DNA of 64,000 bases from Candidatus Brevefilum sp. (GTDB lineage Bacteria; Chloroflexota; Anaerolineae; Anaerolineales; Anaerolineaceae): NCBI GenBank assembly GCA_029210815.1, contig JARGGB010000004.1, positions 1 through 64,000 of the forward strand. Reading direction: 5' to 3'. Made by a program: the position numbers and the translations under genes. Under the pieces are notes generated by a model. It saw nothing but the letters and a program-made list of their open reading frames with translations. It searched no databases and was not told the DNA's origin. Positions 58,453-64,000 of this stretch are shown piece by piece (position 1 is the first letter of the stretch; the number at the start of each line of letters is the position of its first letter).

Positions 58453-58851
58453 TTATATATCCAGAATGTTTGGTAGGTCCAGTTTTCTTTCCGAAGCCTC
58501 TTCAGAAAAATTGCGAAAATATTTTGGAGGTGAATTTTCACCTTTAAGCCGAAGCACCAAGATATCATTTTGATAGGACCAAATATAAGTTGCCGCCTTG
58601 GGATTAATGGAATCATTGACTTGATCTGTTTCAATGATGAATTCATTGCCATGTGTTGAATATGTGCCTGATGATACAACCATGGTATCCATGTAGTAAG
58701 TCCATGTACCGTCCGGATTTATCTCGAAGAAAAACCCTCGAATTACCTCATGCTCAAACAGACCTGTGGGGAAATGGTTTCCAATACAAGCGCCTAGGGG
58801 AAAAGTCAACAGTAGAAGGTTTACGAGTAAATAGGTGATTGTCTTTTTCAT
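58453..58851 (-). CDS. Small putative lipoprotein (intact paralog)
   Basis: MKKTITYLLVNLLLLTFPLGACIGNHFPTG lipobox-like; TYIWSYQNDILVLRL segment aligned to 59218..59604. Confidence 0.7.
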   Translation of the reverse strand: MKKTITYLLVNLLLLTFPLGACIGNHFPTGLFEHEVIRGFFFEINPDGTWTYYMDTMVVSSGTYSTHGNEFIIETDQVNDSINPKAATYIWSYQNDILVLRLKGENSPPKYFRNFSEEASERKLDLPNILDI

Positions 58852-59217
58852 GATTTTCTCCTTTTTCATCTTTCAAGATAATTTTTAATCCTGAAAGTGA
58901 AGAATGACGTGCAATTGAATTTGATCAACTTTCGTCTAGAAATGTCTTTTCTTTTGCTGTTGATTTCGTTATGAGCCCTGCCAGCTGACTTAGATAGCTA
59001 AAGAGCTCATCCAAACTTATAAATACTTCTGGCTTCCCTGTCAGTGGGCTTTGCAGACAAGCTCGCTACATCATTTTCCTTTTGTCCACGATCTCTGTGT
59101 CATTCCAATCCCACCACATGCGCAGCATGTATGAGTGACAGTTCTGTTTGACACCAATTTCTCACATGATGCGCATGTTTGATCTTCTGGCACAAGACAG
59201 CCGGTGATTTTGGTGGA

Positions 59218-59604
59218 TTATGGCACTTTTTTATAGCGAACATGGTCAACAGCGACCAGCCGTCCGCCACAGGGATCAGGTGTTTTGGCAATAAGATATA
59301 AAATCTCATCTTGATATGATCACGAGTAAGCAAATCTCCCAGGATTTTCGGAATCACATACTGTATCTGTCTCAAAATCGAATTGATCACCGTCGATTGT
59401 GTATGTTCCTTGAGATGCCTCTTCACCATTTGCAAAAAAAACAAATGATCCATCATCCCTTTCTTCCCAGTCATAGTCATTGGAATATAAACCGCTCGAT
59501 AGGTGAGTAAATTTTCCAGTCGGGAATTTGTCACCGGCGCAAGCGCATAAAGAAACTAAAAGGAACAGGGTCCAGCCAAGTAATACAAAACGTAACTTTT
59601 TCAT
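59218..59604 (-). pseudogene. Small lipoprotein paralog interrupted by in-frame TGA at a Trp position
   Basis: ORF 59320..59604 ends ...GRFAYS*; same-frame continuation SYQDEILYLIAKTPDPCGGRLVAVDHVRYKKVP* to 59218. The paralog has TYIWSYQND at this point, so TGA aligns with Trp. Confidence 0.7.
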
Positions 59605-59882
59605 TTTTTCTCCTTTTCATCAGGTAAAAGTTAGGTTACAAAATTGAAAGAATATCAATTTAAATTGGGTTATTTTTTACTATGGCGTGCAACCTGGAGA
59701 GCTTACTGGTTATTTGTGAAGCTTACAGATATCTTTCGTTTTAGTGTCTAAACAATAACAAATGAGCGTTAGGAAAACGTGGGGAAATCGTATCCAATCG
59801 ATCAAAATTGACCTTTACAGTTTGAGTTTGTATAATGGAAACAGGTATTAATATATGAAATGGCATTTTAAGTGAGAGAGCC

Positions 59883-62800
59883 ATGACACACCTCCACATT
59901 CACCTTCTGGGACCATTTGAAGCATCTCTTAATAGTGAACCGGTTACCGGATTTCATTCTGACAAAGTGCGGGCTCTGCTTGCCTATTTATGTGTTGAGA
60001 CAGAAGGTGCGCACCGCAGGGAGAAACTGGCTGGTTTTTTATGGCCGGATTTTCCTGAAAGCGTTGCTCGGACAAACCTTCGTTCGGCGCTGTGTAATCT
60101 CCGCAAGGTGATAGGCGATCGTCCGCAATCAGGAAATGCCCAATCATTAGCAAATTTCCTGTGTATAACTCGTCAGACGATCCAATTCAACCTGGACAGC
60201 GAAGCCTGGGTGGATGCCCACACATTTGTAAAAAACCTGGAAGCAGTACATCCCACGATTGCGGAACTTGAAGCAGGAGTGGCATGCTATCGAGGTGAGT
60301 TCATGGCGGGGTTTTCGGTACCTGATACTACTATCTTTGAGGAATGGCTGCTGTTTCAACGGGAGCTTTTTGAACGGCTTATTCTGAAAGCCCTGCACAC
60401 GCTGGCTGATATATACACCACTCAGGGTGAGTATGCGCGAGCTTTATCCCACGCCTGGCGGCAGGTTGAGCTGGATCCGATGCGCGAAAAAGCACAACGG
60501 CAGTTAATACGTCTCCTGGCTTACAATGGGCAGGGTGGTAAAGCATTGATCCAATATGAGATCCTCCGTCGTTTACTGGAGGATGAAATTGGTGTTGAAC
60601 CCTCGCTGGAGACGACAAAGTTGTATGAGCAAATAAAGGATGGCACATTAATTATCCCTGCATCAACTTCCACAAGTCTGCCGGCTTTCCTTTTCGAAGA
60701 GGAGCTGGAAAGGGCTGCTCAGCCAGTTTTCGTCGCTCGCGAGGGTGAAATGGCTCGATTGGAACAACTGTTTAATCGAGCACTTGCTGGCAAGGGGCAA
60801 GTGGTATTTATCATCGGCGAGCCAGGCAGCGGAAAGAGCGTCCTGGCGAGTGAATTCATCCGACGAGCGATGACGGCACACCCGAAATTATTGGCTTTAA
60901 AAGGGCGATGCAATGCTTATACGGGCATTGGGGACCCCTATTTACCCTTCCGAGAGATGATTGGGATGCTCACCGGTGACATCGAGACAAGATGGGCGGG
61001 TGGTGAAATCAGTGGTCAACATGCCCGGCGCTTGTGGAGTGGACTGCCTGTCGTTTTACAAGCCCTCCTGGAGAATGGGATCGATTTGATTGACCGTCTT
61101 ATCCCAGGTGCTTCATTACTGGCGCGTGCTCAAGTTGGCACGCCTTCACAAGCAGCGCGATTAAAGGAGATACTTGATGGAAGGAAGTTCTACAGGTCTG
61201 AAAAAGACTACATGGATCAAGCAGATTTGTTCGAGCAATACACCAAAGTTTTACAGGTGCTTTCTCATAAATTCCCTTTGGTACTGATGGTGGACGACCT
61301 TCAATGGGCAGATCCCGGTTCGATCGGCTTGCTCTTTCAACTTGGGCGCCGATTGAGGGGCAGCCAAATTCTGCTTATTGGCGCTTACCGCCCGGAGGAG
61401 GTTGCAATGGGACGCCCTTCGGCTGATTCCGGCTTGGAACGGCATCCACTGGAAACCGTCATTCATGAATTCCAACGTGATTTTGGGGATATCATTATTG
61501 ATCTTGATGATACGGAAGGTCGTACATTTGTAGAAGCCTTCCTTGATTCAGAGCCAAATTGTTTGGACATTAACTTTAGACAGGTGTTTTATCAGCATAC
61601 CGGCGGGCATCCACTGTTCGCCGTTGAATTATTGCGTGGTCTGCAGTCATGCGGTGATTTGATCAAAGATGGGTCTGGACGCTGGATTGCGAGACCTGAT
61701 TTGAACTGGAATACTCTTCCGCCGCGTGTGGAGGCGGTGATTGATGAACGGATCAAACAGTTACCGGAGGTTTGGAGGTCTATCCTTGCTGCTGCCAGCG
61801 TCGAAGGTGAAGTATTTACAGCTGAAGCAGTTGCTCGGGTTATGGAAATAGATGAAGATCAAGTCCTGGGATGTTTAAGTGGTCCTTTGACTCACAAGCA
61901 CCACCTGGTCCAGGCGCAAGATCTTGAGTGGGTGGGTGACCAGCGTCTGTCGCATTACCGCTTTCGTCACTTCCTCTTTCAAAGATACCTTTTTGATCAA
62001 TTTGACCCGGTGCAGCAGGCGCATTACCATCAAAGTTTGGGAAGTGTGCTTGAGAATCTTTATGGGGATCAGAGAGGAGAAAAGGTTGCATCCTTAGCAT
62101 GGCACTTTGAGGCGGCTGGGATGAAATTGAAGGCAGCAGAATACTTGCTCAAGGCAGGAAACCGGGCCGTTCAATTGTTTGCTTATGAGGAAGCTATCGC
62201 ACACCTCAGACATGGCCTTGAGCTAATTGAGAAACTACCCGAAACACAACAGCGTGACCAGATGGAAATGTCCTTACAACTTTCCCTGGCCATTCCCCTG
62301 GGAAGAATCCGGGCAGTCTCAGATGCCGAACTTGGACAAATCTATGCCCGGGTGAGACAACTGACGCAAAACGTTGAACCTTCATTGGAATTGTTCCAGG
62401 CTTTAGCAGGATTAAAGTGGTATTTCGATCTCCATCTTGAGCTTCAGAAGGCACTAAAGCTGGGTCAGGAGATGATCAACCTTGCTGGATATCTTAAGAT
62501 GCCAGAGTTATCAATGGTAGCTCATACAGCTACTGGAGTCACACTTCTGTATTTAGGTCGAGCTGATGAATTTCTAAAGGAGCAGCAGCGGATGTTAGCC
62601 CTCTACAATGCTGAATGTGACCGTGTTCTGGTTCAGAAGTTGGGATGGGACCCTTTAACAGAAGCACTTATCAAAGCTGGGTGGGCTTTATGGTTCCTGG
62701 GTTACTATGATCAATCCGAGGAGAGTTACAAAAAGGCTTTAAACCTGGTCAGAGAAGCGGGACATCCTTATTTACAAGTCAATGTTTTTATGTCTGCCGC

Positions 62801-63416
62801 ATATCGTTACATTGGCATGTGTGAAGTAGCGAGTGCCCGTGAAATGGCTGCTAAAGCAATCGCTATATCCAGCGAGTATGGATACTCGTTTTGTTTGGGG
62901 GGCAGTTTGGGCACAATGGGTTGGGTGTTGGGAGAGGAGGGTCAATTGGAGGAAGGGATTAACATGATCCATCACGGGCTGGCGATTGTAAAAGAAATCG
63001 GGTCATGGATTCTTTATCAAGAAGAGCTCTCTCTACTCGCCGATACCTATCGTAAAGCAAAAAAAATCTCAGAAGGATTGGCTACCGTCGAAGAGGCTCT
63101 GGCGATGGTTCACGAGAAGGGATTTCGGCTCGAAGAACCCGGATTATACAGACTGAAAGGCGTGCTGCTGCTTTTGGGAGGGGAAGCAAATAGTGAGGCA
63201 GAGGTTTGCTTCCAGCGTGCGATTGATGTCGCTCGTCAGCTCAAGGCTAAGACCTGGGAATTACGTGCTACTATGAGCCTGTGTCGCTTGTGGCAAAAAC
63301 AGGGTCAGCGGGAAAGGGCACGAAAGATGCTAGAAGAGATTTATGCCTGGTTCACAGAGGGATTCGAGACCCGCGATTTGAAAGAGGCGAAAGCTTTGTT
63401 AGAAGCGTTATCATAA
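59883..63416 (+). CDS. BTAD (SARP-like) transcriptional regulator with AAA ATPase and TPR domains
   Basis: LHIHLLGPFEASLNSEPVTGFHSDKVRALLAYLCVE, BTAD segment, Walker A IIGEPGSGKSVLASEF, Walker B LVLMVDDLQWADPGS, C-terminal TPRs. Confidence 0.93.
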   Translation: MTHLHIHLLGPFEASLNSEPVTGFHSDKVRALLAYLCVETEGAHRREKLAGFLWPDFPESVARTNLRSALCNLRKVIGDRPQSGNAQSLANFLCITRQTIQFNLDSEAWVDAHTFVKNLEAVHPTIAELEAGVACYRGEFMAGFSVPDTTIFEEWLLFQRELFERLILKALHTLADIYTTQGEYARALSHAWRQVELDPMREKAQRQLIRLLAYNGQGGKALIQYEILRRLLEDEIGVEPSLETTKLYEQIKDGTLIIPASTSTSLPAFLFEEELERAAQPVFVAREGEMARLEQLFNRALAGKGQVVFIIGEPGSGKSVLASEFIRRAMTAHPKLLALKGRCNAYTGIGDPYLPFREMIGMLTGDIETRWAGGEISGQHARRLWSGLPVVLQALLENGIDLIDRLIPGASLLARAQVGTPSQAARLKEILDGRKFYRSEKDYMDQADLFEQYTKVLQVLSHKFPLVLMVDDLQWADPGSIGLLFQLGRRLRGSQILLIGAYRPEEVAMGRPSADSGLERHPLETVIHEFQRDFGDIIIDLDDTEGRTFVEAFLDSEPNCLDINFRQVFYQHTGGHPLFAVELLRGLQSCGDLIKDGSGRWIARPDLNWNTLPPRVEAVIDERIKQLPEVWRSILAAASVEGEVFTAEAVARVMEIDEDQVLGCLSGPLTHKHHLVQAQDLEWVGDQRLSHYRFRHFLFQRYLFDQFDPVQQAHYHQSLGSVLENLYGDQRGEKVASLAWHFEAAGMKLKAAEYLLKAGNRAVQLFAYEEAIAHLRHGLELIEKLPETQQRDQMEMSLQLSLAIPLGRIRAVSDAELGQIYARVRQLTQNVEPSLELFQALAGLKWYFDLHLELQKALKLGQEMINLAGYLKMPELSMVAHTATGVTLLYLGRADEFLKEQQRMLALYNAECDRVLVQKLGWDPLTEALIKAGWALWFLGYYDQSEESYKKALNLVREAGHPYLQVNVFMSAAYRYIGMCEVASAREMAAKAIAISSEYGYSFCLGGSLGTMGWVLGEEGQLEEGINMIHHGLAIVKEIGSWILYQEELSLLADTYRKAKKISEGLATVEEALAMVHEKGFRLEEPGLYRLKGVLLLLGGEANSEAEVCFQRAIDVARQLKAKTWELRATMSLCRLWQKQGQRERARKMLEEIYAWFTEGFETRDLKEAKALLEALS

Positions 63417-63451
63417 GCCCCCTTTTTGTAAAATTGGAATCCACCGAATGG

Positions 63452-63598
63452 ATGAGCTCACTTAAGAAACATCTCGCTAAAAACCACTTCCTCAGTTTCT
63501 GGATCTTGCTCTCTATCACCTGCTGGGGATGGGGTGCTGGAGAGTTATTTGTCCTGGTTGCAAGCGCACAGGATGATTATCAGGAACAAAATACATGA
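63452..63598 (+). CDS. Possible 48-aa peptide with signal-like hydrophobic segment
   Basis: MSSLKKHLAKNHFLSFWILLSITCWGWGAGELFVLVASAQDDYQEQNT: basic N-terminus, hydrophobic core, ASA-Q cleavage-like site; immediately downstream of the regulator. Confidence 0.4.
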   Translation: MSSLKKHLAKNHFLSFWILLSITCWGWGAGELFVLVASAQDDYQEQNT

Positions 63599-63648
63599 GA
63601 TATTTAGAAGCTTCTTCTTTTTAATTTTTTTCTTCTAGTTAGCTGATC

Positions 63649-63888
63649 CTATTCATAATTTTGATCACCATTGGCTTGAGGTTCCTGACCAGCCTGGATT
63701 TGCAGGAAGTGATACAGGTCATCCAGGCTGGCAAACATAAGTCGTTTATTGCTGTACGGACTCTGCAGGGAAGCCCGCCAAAGGCCGCCCTCTACAGTCG
63801 GACACACCCCGTTATTACACTCTCGCCATAGGCGAAGGATGTAGGCAAAATAATCTTTTTGATTGGCTCTCTTCTTCAGGTTGGGCAT
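63649..63888 (-). CDS. Conserved-looking small hypothetical protein
   Basis: 79 aa; FAYILRLWRECNN...GLWRASLQSPYSNKRLMFASLDDLYHFLQIQAGQ is protein-like and recalls small ORFs common in Chloroflexota. Confidence 0.6.
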   Translation of the reverse strand: MPNLKKRANQKDYFAYILRLWRECNNGVCPTVEGGLWRASLQSPYSNKRLMFASLDDLYHFLQIQAGQEPQANGDQNYE

Positions 63889-64000
63889 GGGTATCTTTAG
63901 TGTTTATTTTGACAATTTTGTGAAGATTTATTGGGGTCCGAACCAGGACCAAGATGTAGTATCACGACGTCCATCACAAAGATCTTCACCTATGACTTCA

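Noticed and set aside
59320-59322. Selenocysteine at the lipoprotein TGA
   Set aside because: The aligned paralog residue is Trp, not Cys, and no SECIS-like hairpin was evident immediately downstream; nonsense mutation is simpler.
59100-59534. 144-aa minus-strand ORF overlapping the lipoprotein pseudogene
   Set aside because: Alternative frame of the pseudogene region; the lipoprotein frame gives clear paralogy, so this ORF is spurious.
1-64000. CRISPR array, tRNA or rRNA genes, prophage or transposase
   Set aside because: Intergenic gaps were scanned by eye. No regularly spaced direct repeats, no tRNA-like TTCRANY arms in a cloverleaf context, no rRNA sequence and no transposase or phage ORF was found.

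Overview
This 64 kb window looks like a bacterial chromosome segment, probably Chloroflexota/Anaerolineae-like judging from gene content. That taxonomic call is inference and was not tested. Most of it is ordinary housekeeping: a copper operon (csoR-copZ-copA), dnaB with a DnaD-like protein and a helicase-loader-like gene, groES/groEL with CIRCE, serS, rlmB-cysS, lepB, der, cdaA-cdaR, coaE, tilS, LCP and L,D-transpeptidase cell-wall genes, gltX, and a large BTAD/AAA/TPR regulator. No rRNA, tRNA, CRISPR array, transposase or prophage was recognised. Two signals stand out and neither is in the ORF track. (1) A leader at about 31975-32352 (minus strand) precedes a GNAT-MFS gene pair. It has a TTGACA promoter, an unannotated 32-aa leader ORF (MSNAFYTYTMLRSKSTDLIGVNLPARSLPELI), two tandem intrinsic terminators, a perfect 10-bp antiterminator whose 5' arm lies inside the leader ORF, and a second 7-bp pairing that would disable terminator 2 once terminator 1 is opened. 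This is the architecture of a ribosome-stalling (antibiotic-type) attenuator. (2) A membrane-anchored rhodanese at the end of the copper operon has an in-frame TGA at an expected active-site Cys position (YCT-TGA-PAENTSARAA), followed by 40 more homologous codons and a SECIS-like hairpin at the right distance. It is therefore a candidate selenoprotein that the ORF track truncates. Other items include a lipoprotein pseudogene with TGA in place of Trp, a tandem-AAA helicase loader, a catalytically dead tyrosine recombinase, a CoaE fusion, degenerate signalling domains, and dispersed intergenic repeats.
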